The notes under the pieces are model-generated. The model ran no database searches and was not told where the DNA came from. It worked only from the letters and a program-made list of their open reading frames with translations. From Chryseobacterium gleum (GTDB lineage: Bacteria > Bacteroidota > Bacteroidia > Flavobacteriales_D > Crocinitomicaceae), in contig CAMCWF010000002.1 of assembly GCA_945882095.1 (NCBI GenBank), positions 124,001 through 188,000 of the forward strand: a DNA stretch of 64,000 nt, in the 5' to 3' direction. The first letter of the stretch is position 1. Each line of letters begins with the position of its first letter. Both the position numbers and the translations under genes were made by a program. Of this stretch, positions 41,603-49,728 are shown piece after piece.

Positions 41603-42441
41603 TTTTTATTGAATTTTGTCGCCAAGGAATCCAGTTTACTTTGAAGCTCTTGGGTTTTTCCTTTTTCTCGATTCCCTTTGATCCTCGCAACCTCAACCCG
41701 TAAACAATCTTTGGTTTGGAAAGGAAAATCAGCCTCAAGCATCCAACCGTAATAACCAGGTTCTATTTTCAGAATTTCCTCGACGGTTTTTCCTTTGTGT
41801 TTACCGAAGTTGTACATCACTTCATTTTTAGCATTGCGAGCCAGGCGTCCGGCAAAGTCAACCATGCCGAGAGGAGAATTTCGTGTGAAATCCGATAAGG
41901 GTGCTACGTCGCTTGGAAGCGTTGGGTATTTGTCCATTTGTGAAACAAAGACTTCCATGGTTACTTCTGCATCGTAAAGCGCGTTGTGTGCATTTTCCAT
42001 GGTTTTGCCACAATAGAATTGATAAGCTGCAGCCAAGGTTCTTTGTTCCATTTTGTGGAAGATGTTTTGTACGTCAACAAAAGAGCGGTTTTCCATTGGA
42101 AAGGGCGTTCCAACTCGGTAAAATTCCTCTACTAAGAATGGAATGTCGAATTTATTAGAATTGTAACCTGCTAAATCTGCGTCTCCAAAGAACGCGATGA
42201 TTTCTTCTGCGTAGGCATCTAAGGTCGGGCATTCACGTACCATTTCATCTGTAATTCCGTGAATTTCAGAAATTTCTTTTGGAATCGAAATCCCTGGATT
42301 GACTAGGTAATTACATTTTTGTTGGGTGCCATCAGTGGACAACTTTACAACCGCAATTTGTACAATTCTATCCTTTGTGATTTGTATGCCCGTTGTTTCT
42401 AAGTCGAAAAAACAAAGGGGTTTCGTTAGGTTTAGACGCAT
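41599..42441 (-). CDS. DnaQ-like 3'-5' exonuclease with ExoX-like C-terminal domain
   Basis: A 280-residue DEDDh exonuclease. Exo I is FFDLETTG (Asp-Glu), Exo II is LAGYNSNKFDIPFL (Asp) and Exo III is HNALYDAEVT (His and Asp), all intact. A C-terminal module (about 205-255, YNFGKHKGKTVEEILKIEPGYYGWML) matches the small ExoX-like C-terminal domain seen in related nucleases. Likely roles are proofreading or DNA repair in the cytosol. It sits 14 bases after the PorE-like gene and four bases into the FAH gene. Confidence 0.9.
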   Translation of the reverse strand: MRLNLTKPLCFFDLETTGIQITKDRIVQIAVVKLSTDGTQQKCNYLVNPGISIPKEISEIHGITDEMVRECPTLDAYAEEIIAFFGDADLAGYNSNKFDIPFLVEEFYRVGTPFPMENRSFVDVQNIFHKMEQRTLAAAYQFYCGKTMENAHNALYDAEVTMEVFVSQMDKYPTLPSDVAPLSDFTRNSPLGMVDFAGRLARNAKNEVMYNFGKHKGKTVEEILKIEPGYYGWMLEADFPFQTKDCLRVEVARIKGNREKGKTQELQSKLDSLATKFNKK

Positions 42442-42455
42442 TATGTAGCACTAAA

Positions 42456-44756
42456 TTATTTAAGGATGATGAATTCTGTCCTTCTGTTTTGTAAATGATC
42501 TTGTTCAGTGCAACTTACGCCGTCTCCACAAGGTTTTAGCAATTCGCTCTCACCAAATCCTTTGCTCGTCACACGATTGGGATTCACAATGTTTGCTTGG
42601 ATGTACTCTCTAGCTACTTTGGCGCGCATGTCAGAAAGCCATTGGTTGTAGATGGCAGGTCCACGGCTGTCGGTATGTGAACGAATTTCAATTTTCAGGT
42701 TTGGATTGTCGTTCATGATCTTGATTGCTTCCTTCAATTTGTTTTTAGAGTAATCTGTCAAAAACGATTTGTCAAATTGGTAATTCACAAAGTAGGGCCC
42801 TAGAATTCCTTTGGAGGTAGCGTCCAATTGGAAGTTCACCGTAACCACAGAGTCTGCGAGGAGTAAACGATCAACATTTGTGGTGACTGCTAAATAGCCT
42901 TCTGCCTCTGCGCGAATGGTACCCGAAATTTTTGAATCGAACGCATATTCAGAAATCATTTCGGAGTTGTAAACGCCATTTTCTTTAGCATTTTTCGCGT
43001 CGTTTTTACCGTCAATTAAGAGTTTAATGGAGGAATTGGCAATCGGCGCACCTGTATTAATGTCAGTAACAACCCCTCTAATTTCATAGGTTGGGAAAGG
43101 AACAATTTTGTTTTCGTCTTCAAGGATGAGCACTCTTTTGGTTATTACCTCGAAAGCACCATCACAACTTGTTTTGAAAGTATTTCGATATGGATTTTTT
43201 GTAAGGGCACCATAGTAATATGTTAATTCGTATTCTTTGCACTTTTCAAGGGAGGCCATAAAGACACCATCGCGTATTCTTGGGGTAAGTAGGTTTTCAG
43301 AGGTCGTTGCGCAATCCAAACATTTAAGTGTCATGTAAGATTGTTCAGGTAGTTGAAAGTTTTTCAAACTGATGATTCTTCCGTCCAACAATGACATTCC
43401 TGAGGGTGTTTCGTTTATTTCTGCAGAAAAAATATCGTTCATTCCAGTACTGCCTATGCGGTTTGAGCTGATGAATCCTTCTTTGCCATTTGCAGTCATG
43501 CTGAATGCGATGTCATCTGAAAAAGAGTTGGTTGGATAACCAATGTTTTGAGGTTTTGACCACATTCCGTTTTCGTCCTTGATGGATTTAAAAATGTCGA
43601 AACCACCGATGCTTTCTGTTGAATTACTTGCGAAGTACAAGGTTTTACCATCCAAAGAAACGTAAGGAGCTATTTCATCGGAAACGGTATTGACCATAGA
43701 AAGGTTTTTGGCGGCAGACCAGTTTCCGTCTATGTTTTCTGACATAAAAATATCCCAACCACCTTTGCCAGTAATTGCGTTGGAAACAAAGTAGGCTGTT
43801 TTTCCGTCGGTACTTACGTTGAAGTGCATGTTAAAGGGAACTTCTTTCGATTTACCGTTGTCAACTGCAACCTTAATGGTTTTAGGTGTATTAAATTGAC
43901 CGTCTACAAATTCGCTACTCGAAAAAGCGCTTACATTCCAACTTGAATAGGTAAGTTTTCTTTCATCCATGGATAAGGTCGCTAGACGTTCATCGACTTT
44001 TGGGTCGTTCATTTGGAATAACTCCAATGAACTCCATTCGTTTCGATTGTTTTTTGTTTGTTGGTATATGTCCGCTGGTAATTCATTATACATGGGTTCG
44101 ATGCTAATCTTTGATAAGTTGTCCTTGCGGTTGCGTGTGGAAGAAACCAAAAGCGATTTACCGTCACCGGAGATCATTGGGTTTATTTCATCGTAACTTG
44201 TATTTACTTCACCACCCATGGCAACAGGTGCTGGTATGATGGGGTTTTGCAATACCTTTTTTGCATTGGCAACTTGTGCAACCCGGATTTTCGCTGGCGC
44301 AATTAAATTAGATTGTTTGTTGCTTTCTTCAATAAATTTCTGATAATATTCCAATGCCTTGTCCAAATTCCCAAGTCTATGATAGCAAATACCCATGTGG
44401 TAATAAACATCAATAGGAGCTGATTTTTCGGAGGGGGAGTAGATGTCGTAATTGATTTTAACATCTTTAGAAGCAATCAACAAGTGGTTGAGGGCTTGTT
44501 CTGGATCCATGTTCATTTCGAGCAGTATGAATCCTTTTCTATAATTGTAATTACCGTTTTTGTTGTCGTATTTCAATAATTTGTCAGTAACCATGTTTGC
44601 GAAATGGACAAAGTTCTCTTGAAGGAACCGCGAAGATTCTCCGACCAACTTTTCTTCATTAGCATTTTCAATCATCGTTTTCACTTCCGATTCAATCATT
44701 TGAGCACCAACGCTTAATGAGGTGAAAATAAAGGCTATAAGTATAATTTTGCTCAT
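42456..44756 (-). CDS. PorE-like TPR/PD40/CRD/OmpA-family protein
   Basis: A 766-residue envelope protein whose domain order matches the T9SS component PorE: TPR-like helices (about 50-165, e.g. YYHMGICYHRLGNLDKALEYY), a PD40/WD40-like propeller (about 185-445; DIFKSIKDENGMWS, DEIAPYVSLDGKTLYFAS), a carboxypeptidase-regulatory fold (about 555-645, IRGVVTDINTGAPIANSSI) and an OmpA domain (about 655-766; IEIRSHTDSRGP, RAKVAREY, NRRTEFIIL). PorE anchors the Por machinery to peptidoglycan. The signal ends SVGAQ without a lipobox Cys, unlike the lipoprotein PorE, so it may be a paralogue. Confidence 0.82.
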   Translation of the reverse strand: MSKIILIAFIFTSLSVGAQMIESEVKTMIENANEEKLVGESSRFLQENFVHFANMVTDKLLKYDNKNGNYNYRKGFILLEMNMDPEQALNHLLIASKDVKINYDIYSPSEKSAPIDVYYHMGICYHRLGNLDKALEYYQKFIEESNKQSNLIAPAKIRVAQVANAKKVLQNPIIPAPVAMGGEVNTSYDEINPMISGDGKSLLVSSTRNRKDNLSKISIEPMYNELPADIYQQTKNNRNEWSSLELFQMNDPKVDERLATLSMDERKLTYSSWNVSAFSSSEFVDGQFNTPKTIKVAVDNGKSKEVPFNMHFNVSTDGKTAYFVSNAITGKGGWDIFMSENIDGNWSAAKNLSMVNTVSDEIAPYVSLDGKTLYFASNSTESIGGFDIFKSIKDENGMWSKPQNIGYPTNSFSDDIAFSMTANGKEGFISSNRIGSTGMNDIFSAEINETPSGMSLLDGRIISLKNFQLPEQSYMTLKCLDCATTSENLLTPRIRDGVFMASLEKCKEYELTYYYGALTKNPYRNTFKTSCDGAFEVITKRVLILEDENKIVPFPTYEIRGVVTDINTGAPIANSSIKLLIDGKNDAKNAKENGVYNSEMISEYAFDSKISGTIRAEAEGYLAVTTNVDRLLLADSVVTVNFQLDATSKGILGPYFVNYQFDKSFLTDYSKNKLKEAIKIMNDNPNLKIEIRSHTDSRGPAIYNQWLSDMRAKVAREYIQANIVNPNRVTSKGFGESELLKPCGDGVSCTEQDHLQNRRTEFIILK

Positions 44757-44769
44757 GTGACTAAGTTAG

Positions 44770-46065
44770 TTAAAATTTTCGATTTACATCAAATTGCTCG
44801 AGATAATCAGCAACACGTTTTACAAATTGCCCTCCCAAAGCACCATCGACAACGCGGTGATCGTAGGAGTGAGACAGGAACATTTTTTGTCGAATTCCGA
44901 TGAAATCACCTTCGGGTGTTTCCACAACCGCGGGCACTTTACGAATGGCACCCAGTGCTAAAATGGCGACTTGAGGTTGGTTGATAATGGGGGTTCCCAT
45001 CACATTTCCGAAAGTACCTACATTGGTAATGGTGTAAGTCCCACCTTGAATGTCTTCAGGTTTTAGCTTATTGTTTCGGGCATTGTTTGCCAATTCATTT
45101 ACCGCTTTTGTAAGTCCTACTAGGTTCAAGCGATCGGCATTTTTAATAACCGGAACAATTAAATTCCCAGAAGGAAGGGCAGTGGCCATTCCAAGGTTAA
45201 TGTCTTTCTTTTTGATGATGGTGGTGCCATTTACCGAAACGTTGATCATTGGAAAGTCAACGATGGCTTTAACTACGGCTTCCATGAAAATAGGTGTAAA
45301 GGTGATGTTTTCACCAATTTTCGCCATGAAGTCTTTTTTCACTTTGTTTCTCCAATTTACGATGTTGGTCACATCTGCTTCTACGAAGGAGGTAACATGT
45401 GGCGAAACGCTTTTAGACATAACCATATGCTCAGAAATAAGCTTACGCATCCGGTCCATTTCAATGATTTCGTCACCAGGACTTGGAATCACTACAGGCG
45501 CTTGAATTACGGGCTTGGCTTCTGTTTTCACAACCGGAGCGGCGATGATAGGTGCGGTCGTTTTATTTTGCAAAAATGTTAAAAGGTCTTTTTTGGTAAC
45601 GCGACCTTCGGCACCTGTTCCAGTAATTTGGTCCAATTGGCTTTGCGTGATGCCCTCGCTGGCAGCTATGCTTTTCACCAAAGGAGAATAAAATCGGTCG
45701 TTCGAATGGATGGTTTCTTGAGAAATCGAATTGCCGACATGGGTTGGCACTGCATTCACAACGTTCGAAGGAACGGAGGTCGGTGTTGAATTCGTTTTTG
45801 ATTCAGGGGAGGGTGCCGATTCTCCTCCAGAAGAAAGTATGGCAATAACGTCTCCCACTTTCGCCACTTGGTCTTTTTCGAACAATTGTTTGATCAAGAT
45901 TCCTGATGCTTCGGAGGGAAGTTCATTGTCTACTTTGTCGGTAGCAACTTCCACCAAAGGTTCGTCTAAAGCAACGCTGTCACCCACTTGTTTCAACCAG
46001 TTTGTAATGGTTGCTTCAGTAACACTTTCTCCCATTTTGGGCAATCTGATTTCTATTTCCGCCAT
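44770..46065 (-). CDS. 2-oxo acid dehydrogenase E2 (dihydrolipoamide acyltransferase)
   Basis: Trimmed to ATG 46065 this is 431 residues. The lipoyl domain opens MAEIEIRLPKMGESVTEAT and carries the lipoylated Lys44 in EVATDKVDNEL. A Ser/Thr/Pro linker, a peripheral-subunit-binding domain (YSPLVKSIAASEGITQSQLD...GRVTKKDLLTFL, about 125-165) and a catalytic core with SHSYDHRVVDGA follow. It is the E2 of a pyruvate, branched-chain or 2-oxoglutarate-type complex; wording resembles the branched-chain/generic E2 of Flavobacteria. A perfect -7 box just upstream supports the trimmed start. Confidence 0.92.
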   Translation of the reverse strand: MAEIEIRLPKMGESVTEATITNWLKQVGDSVALDEPLVEVATDKVDNELPSEASGILIKQLFEKDQVAKVGDVIAILSSGGESAPSPESKTNSTPTSVPSNVVNAVPTHVGNSISQETIHSNDRFYSPLVKSIAASEGITQSQLDQITGTGAEGRVTKKDLLTFLQNKTTAPIIAAPVVKTEAKPVIQAPVVIPSPGDEIIEMDRMRKLISEHMVMSKSVSPHVTSFVEADVTNIVNWRNKVKKDFMAKIGENITFTPIFMEAVVKAIVDFPMINVSVNGTTIIKKKDINLGMATALPSGNLIVPVIKNADRLNLVGLTKAVNELANNARNNKLKPEDIQGGTYTITNVGTFGNVMGTPIINQPQVAILALGAIRKVPAVVETPEGDFIGIRQKMFLSHSYDHRVVDGALGGQFVKRVADYLEQFDVNRKF

Positions 46066-46083
46066 TCCTCTTATATAATGATG

Positions 46084-46091
46084 CAAAAATA
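46084..46091 (-). promoter_or_regulatory. -7 box of the E2 operon
   Basis: The minus strand reads TATTTTTG, matching TAnnTTTG, 19 nt before the ATG at 46065. A TTTC lies 18 nt further upstream as a partial -33 element. Transcription would begin near 46077, after the ORF-track start at 46086. Confidence 0.55.
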
Positions 46092-46119
46092 ATAAAAAAG
46101 CCCGAATAAGAAAGGGTAT

Positions 46120-48099
46120 TTACACTTTACGGTCCAAATGTCGGAAGCCTTCTGCAATTATTTTGGCGTCTTTGAGAATGCTAAAATCTCGGGCATAGAT
46201 TAAATTCAATTTGTCGGATTGGTGGCTGGTGATGTTTTCCATACCATCCAATGGGTTTAAGATGCCTTGTTTTAGCCTCGGTAATTGCGGGTCGACGTAG
46301 CCAGTGCTTTTAGCATAAAACCCTACCCAAGTCCGCTTAGACAGGATTACCGCATAAATATTCTTGTAAAATTGCCATTTGGAACCATAAAGCCAAAGTA
46401 ACACCGGACTCAAAATTAAAAGGAGAGCCCCTAAAATGAGGTCAAAAAATCTTTTGGAACGAAGGTTTTCGGGTTTTGCGAGGTTGTTGATGTTAACACG
46501 GTAGGTTTCTCCTGTGGTTTCAATGGAGTTGCTGCCAATGATAAAATCTGTATCCGGTTGGGCAATTTTGAAATCCAAGTGTGCAGCATTGATTTGGCTC
46601 ATCCAAGAAATGATTTGCGCTGCATCGAGGTCCTTTGCACTGAAAATGATTTCATTGTAGTCTGAAAAATCAATTTTCTCGGGAAATTCCTCCAAATTAC
46701 ATTTGGCTTCGGGATAACTTTCAGTCTTGTACACCCCATGAATGTAGGCTATGGGTTTGATGTTTTGGATTAGGAGGTTTTTTAACCTTTTAAATTCCTG
46801 TTGGTCTCCTAAAATCAAGAATTTCTTTTTTGGGTTTAGCAACCATCCCATGGAATTTTTTAGCAACAAGCCTTGCAGCAGTTTGTCTGTTACCACCCAA
46901 GCAAAGTACCACGCCGCACCCGCCAAAATATAAAGTCTTGAAAACTGAAAGTCCTTCGGCATAAGCGCATAAATCACCAAGATTACCAAGGTGCCTATCA
47001 CAGTTGATTTGGCAAACTTTCCGATTTTAAAAGGTGCGTCAAAAGCCCCCATGATTAAATTTACGCAGGTCCAGGTTAAAAAATAGAACGGAATGACAAT
47101 GTCGTACGCAATTTCTGGAAAGGTGACATCGTGCATGCGCCAACGATGGGTCAATGCAAACAAACCCAGTAATAAAACGCCTCCACTCCATAGGACAGGA
47201 ACCACTTTTTCTAACATTCTTCTAACAAGAGCCAAAGTCGCTCTGAGGTAGATTCCCAAATAAATAGCGAAGGAAAAAAAAGCTGCGTTGTTTTGGGTAA
47301 AATGCTTTTTTGCAAAAATGATCATCGCTTTGTAAAAGACAAAGACATAATTTACCGAGCTTTTTTTCGTGCTTTCGCCTTTGTAATGAATGATGGTAGT
47401 CTCGGGAAAATACACATTTTTGTAACTACCTTTCAAGATTCTATAAGACAAATCGATGTCCTCTCCATACATGAAAAAGGTTTCGTCCAGTAAGCCCACT
47501 TCATTCAACGTTGAAGCACGCATGCACATGAATGCTCCGCTTAGAATTTCAACTTCATTCGTTGCAAATTCATTTAAATAAGTGAGGTGGTATTTACCGA
47601 ATTTCTTTGATTTTTTAAACAAGGATGCCAAGCCAAAAATCTTATAGAAAGCAACAGCCGGTGTTGGAAGTCCTCGTTTTGATTCGGGTAAAAAATTCCC
47701 TTTTCCGTCCACCATTCGAACCCCTAATCCACCAATTTTCGGATCGGATTCCATGTGTGAAACAATTTTTTCAAATGTACTTTCTTCCACTACGGTGTCT
47801 GGATTCAATAACAAGACGTACTTGCCTTTCGCGATTCGCATGGCTTGGTTGTTTGCGCGAGAAAAACCAACATTCTCCTTGTTTTGAATTAAAATCACTG
47901 AGGGAAATTTTTCCAATACCATTTCATTGGAATTATCGCTGCTTCGGTTGTCAACAACAAAAACTTCTACAGAAATGCTTTGGGCACTCTTGTAAACAGC
48001 ATTTAAGCATTGCTCTAAAAAGTAGGCAACGTTATAATTTACAATAATTACCGAAAGGGTTATTTCGTTTGAGGGATTCAAGCTTTTATGGCAATACAA
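46120..48099 (-). CDS. family 2 glycosyltransferase fused to a degenerate sugar-transferase-like membrane region
   Basis: A 659-residue inner-membrane protein. Residues about 15-250 are a GT2 of the rhamnosyltransferase type: VIIVNYNVAYFLEQCL, VDNRSSDNSNE, LLLNPDTVVEE and MYGEDIDLSYR. Several membrane spans follow (about 275-410), then a Rossmann-like stretch (about 427-525). The C-terminal FFDLILGALLLILSPVLLWL, VILSKRTWVGF and LPRLKQGILNP echo the bacterial sugar-transferase domain, but its KFRSM, DELPQ and GPRP motifs are absent. It probably adds sugars to a lipid-linked or surface glycan. The start overlaps ridA by 22 bases. Confidence 0.85.
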   Translation of the reverse strand: MYCHKSLNPSNEITLSVIIVNYNVAYFLEQCLNAVYKSAQSISVEVFVVDNRSSDNSNEMVLEKFPSVILIQNKENVGFSRANNQAMRIAKGKYVLLLNPDTVVEESTFEKIVSHMESDPKIGGLGVRMVDGKGNFLPESKRGLPTPAVAFYKIFGLASLFKKSKKFGKYHLTYLNEFATNEVEILSGAFMCMRASTLNEVGLLDETFFMYGEDIDLSYRILKGSYKNVYFPETTIIHYKGESTKKSSVNYVFVFYKAMIIFAKKHFTQNNAAFFSFAIYLGIYLRATLALVRRMLEKVVPVLWSGGVLLLGLFALTHRWRMHDVTFPEIAYDIVIPFYFLTWTCVNLIMGAFDAPFKIGKFAKSTVIGTLVILVIYALMPKDFQFSRLYILAGAAWYFAWVVTDKLLQGLLLKNSMGWLLNPKKKFLILGDQQEFKRLKNLLIQNIKPIAYIHGVYKTESYPEAKCNLEEFPEKIDFSDYNEIIFSAKDLDAAQIISWMSQINAAHLDFKIAQPDTDFIIGSNSIETTGETYRVNINNLAKPENLRSKRFFDLILGALLLILSPVLLWLYGSKWQFYKNIYAVILSKRTWVGFYAKSTGYVDPQLPRLKQGILNPLDGMENITSHQSDKLNLIYARDFSILKDAKIIAEGFRHLDRKV

Positions 48100-48458
48100 G
48101 AAATTTCTACAATGGCATCCATCGGAAGTCTACTAATTTCAATGGTTTCCCTGGCAGGAGGGGTTTCAGGAAAGTAGGTTCCATAGGCTTTGTTTACCTT
48201 TTCAAAATCGTTCAAATCTTTTAAAAAGAGGGTACATTTTACGACGTCGGCGAGGGTAAATCCGGCGGCAAGAACAAGTGATTTTAGGTTTTCCATAACC
48301 TGAATTGTTGCCAACTCTATGTCATCCTTAACCAACGATTGGGTAAGAGGATTCATTGGGATTTGACCACTTACAAACAATTGATTGCCAATGCGAATGG
48401 CCGGGGAGTATGGGCCAATGGGTTTGGGTGCATTTGGAATGCTAATGCTTTCTTTCAT
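48078..48458 (-). CDS. RidA family enamine/imine deaminase
   Basis: A 126-residue RidA (YjgF/YER057c/UK114) protein, normal length. Signatures are PIGPYSPAIRIGNQLFVSGQI, NLKSLVLAAGFTLADVVKCTLFL and the catalytic-arginine region PPARETIEISRLP, with the Glu in VEISCIA. It hydrolyses reactive enamines and imines such as 2-aminoacrylate in the cytosol. It overlaps the downstream glycosyltransferase gene, so it probably shares its transcript despite the unrelated job. Confidence 0.93.
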   Translation of the reverse strand: MKESISIPNAPKPIGPYSPAIRIGNQLFVSGQIPMNPLTQSLVKDDIELATIQVMENLKSLVLAAGFTLADVVKCTLFLKDLNDFEKVNKAYGTYFPETPPARETIEISRLPMDAIVEISCIAIKA

Positions 48459-48460
48459 GT

Positions 48461-48494
48461 TTTGTCGCTTGAATGTTTGTACTGACTACTTTTG
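48461..48494 (+). promoter_or_regulatory. promoter of the pabA/trpG-like gene
   Basis: TTTG at 48461-48464, a 22-nt spacer and TACTTTTG at 48487-48494. The transcription start is predicted near 48500 with a leader of about 19 nt before ATG 48519. Confidence 0.65.
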
Positions 48495-48518
48495 TAAAAT
48501 TAAAAACAATTGACGCAA

Positions 48519-49091
48519 ATGCGCATTCTTGTTATAGATTTTTACGATTCCTTTGTGTTTAACTTGGTCCATTATTTTGAGGAGCATGCGGCGGAGGTTG
48601 TGGTTTTATCAGACCTAGAAATCGAGTTGAGTCAGTTGGATTTTTTGTTGGGATTTAATGGGATTGTCCTTTCACCTGGCCCTGGATTGCCTCAAGAAAC
48701 GCTTTCAATGATGCGTGTTCTTACTTTTGTAAAAGGAAAAGTACCCGTTCTAGGGGTTTGTCTCGGCATGCAAGGAATCGCCTTGGCTCTGGGTGGAAAT
48801 TTGTATAACCTAAACGAAGTGCGACATGGTTTTGCTGTGAATCTCATTCAAAAACCTACATCAACCATAGGTAAAGGGATAGACTCCAATGTAAAAGTAG
48901 GACTCTACCACAGTTGGGCAGTGGAGAATTTGCCCGAAGAATGGATTGGAAGTTTGGACGAGAAAGGCGTGGTTATGTCGTTGGAATGTCCGGAATTTAA
49001 ATGGTATGGCGTACAATTTCATCCCGAATCAGTTTTGACGCCTGATGGAAAAAAAATGATTAAAAACGTGATTGAACATATTTTTACATAA
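48519..49091 (+). CDS. pabA: aminodeoxychorismate/anthranilate synthase glutaminase subunit
   Basis: A 190-residue class I glutamine amidotransferase that feeds ammonia to chorismate-utilising enzymes for folate or tryptophan. It opens MRILVIDFYDSFVFNLVHY (TrpG/PabA signature), with LSPGPGLP, the nucleophile in VLGVCLGMQGIAL and the His-Glu pair in GVQFHPESVLT. No PabB/TrpE gene is adjacent, so PabA is slightly favoured over TrpG; the sequence alone cannot decide. The ORF-track TTG at 48510 is replaced by ATG 48519. Confidence 0.88.
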   Translation: MRILVIDFYDSFVFNLVHYFEEHAAEVVVLSDLEIELSQLDFLLGFNGIVLSPGPGLPQETLSMMRVLTFVKGKVPVLGVCLGMQGIALALGGNLYNLNEVRHGFAVNLIQKPTSTIGKGIDSNVKVGLYHSWAVENLPEEWIGSLDEKGVVMSLECPEFKWYGVQFHPESVLTPDGKKMIKNVIEHIFT

Positions 49092-49117
49092 CTTTAGGAC
49101 TTATAAATTTTAATCCG

Positions 49118-49678
49118 ATGAAAAAATTTCTGTTAATCTTCTGCCTATTTGTCTTTTTAAACACAGGGTTTGCACAAACGAAAAAGTACCACGGGGTAAC
49201 CTTTTACACGGAAACCAAAGTGGGTGATACGCCCGTTGTAATCAATGGAGCAGGGTTGCGTACGAAATACTTTATGGACATGTATGTCGTAGCCTTGTAC
49301 CTTAAGAAAAAATCAACCGATGCAGTGAAGGTGATAAACGCCAACGAAGAAATGGCGATGCATATTAAAATTACATCAAGCATGGTAACGCGTGATCGTT
49401 TTAAAGAAGCGGTTACCGAAGGATTTGCGAATGCCACCCAGGGAAAGGCAACGAAAGAGGACCAGAAAAAATTTATGGGATACCTAAGCGAATCCTTTTC
49501 GGTGGGAGATAAAATTTATTTGGATTACATCCCTGAAAAAGGCGTGAAAGTGACCAAAAACGGCGAGTACAAAGGGTTGATCTCAGGCTTGGATTTCAAA
49601 AAAGCATTGTTCTCCATTTGGCTTGGAGGGGAACCTGCCCAGGAAAGTTTAAAGGCAGAGCTCTTAGGGAAAGATTAA
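49118..49678 (+). CDS. chalcone-isomerase-like exported protein
   Basis: A 186-residue protein with signal peptide about 1-20 (ending GFAQ). The mature part matches the bacterial chalcone isomerase-like domain: INGAGLRTKYFMDMYVVALYLKKKS, the long helix FKEAVTEGFANAT, and GDKIYLDYIPEKGVKV followed by KNGEYKGLISGLDFKKALFSIWLG. Bacterial members are periplasmic, likely ligand-binding and not chalcone isomerases; their job is unknown. TAACTTTA at 49089-49096 is a weak promoter candidate. Confidence 0.87.
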   Translation: MKKFLLIFCLFVFLNTGFAQTKKYHGVTFYTETKVGDTPVVINGAGLRTKYFMDMYVVALYLKKKSTDAVKVINANEEMAMHIKITSSMVTRDRFKEAVTEGFANATQGKATKEDQKKFMGYLSESFSVGDKIYLDYIPEKGVKVTKNGEYKGLISGLDFKKALFSIWLGGEPAQESLKAELLGKD

Positions 49679-49698
49679 GAAATTCCTGAACAAATTGC

Positions 49699-49706
49699 TA
49701 AGTTTG
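49699..49706 (+). promoter_or_regulatory. -7 box before the TonB-dependent receptor
   Basis: TAAGTTTG matches TAnnTTTG exactly, 23 nt before the ATG at 49729. No clear -33 element. Confidence 0.5.
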
Positions 49707-49728
49707 GTGTTTTTTTCTAAAACATTGC

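Noticed and set aside
45050-45505. 151-residue plus-strand ORF inside the E2 gene
   Set aside because: Antisense shadow of a conserved enzyme.
46092-46119. possible terminator between the glycosyltransferase and E2 genes
   Set aside because: The CCC/GGG stem is only three base pairs with a ten-base loop, too weak although a T-run follows.
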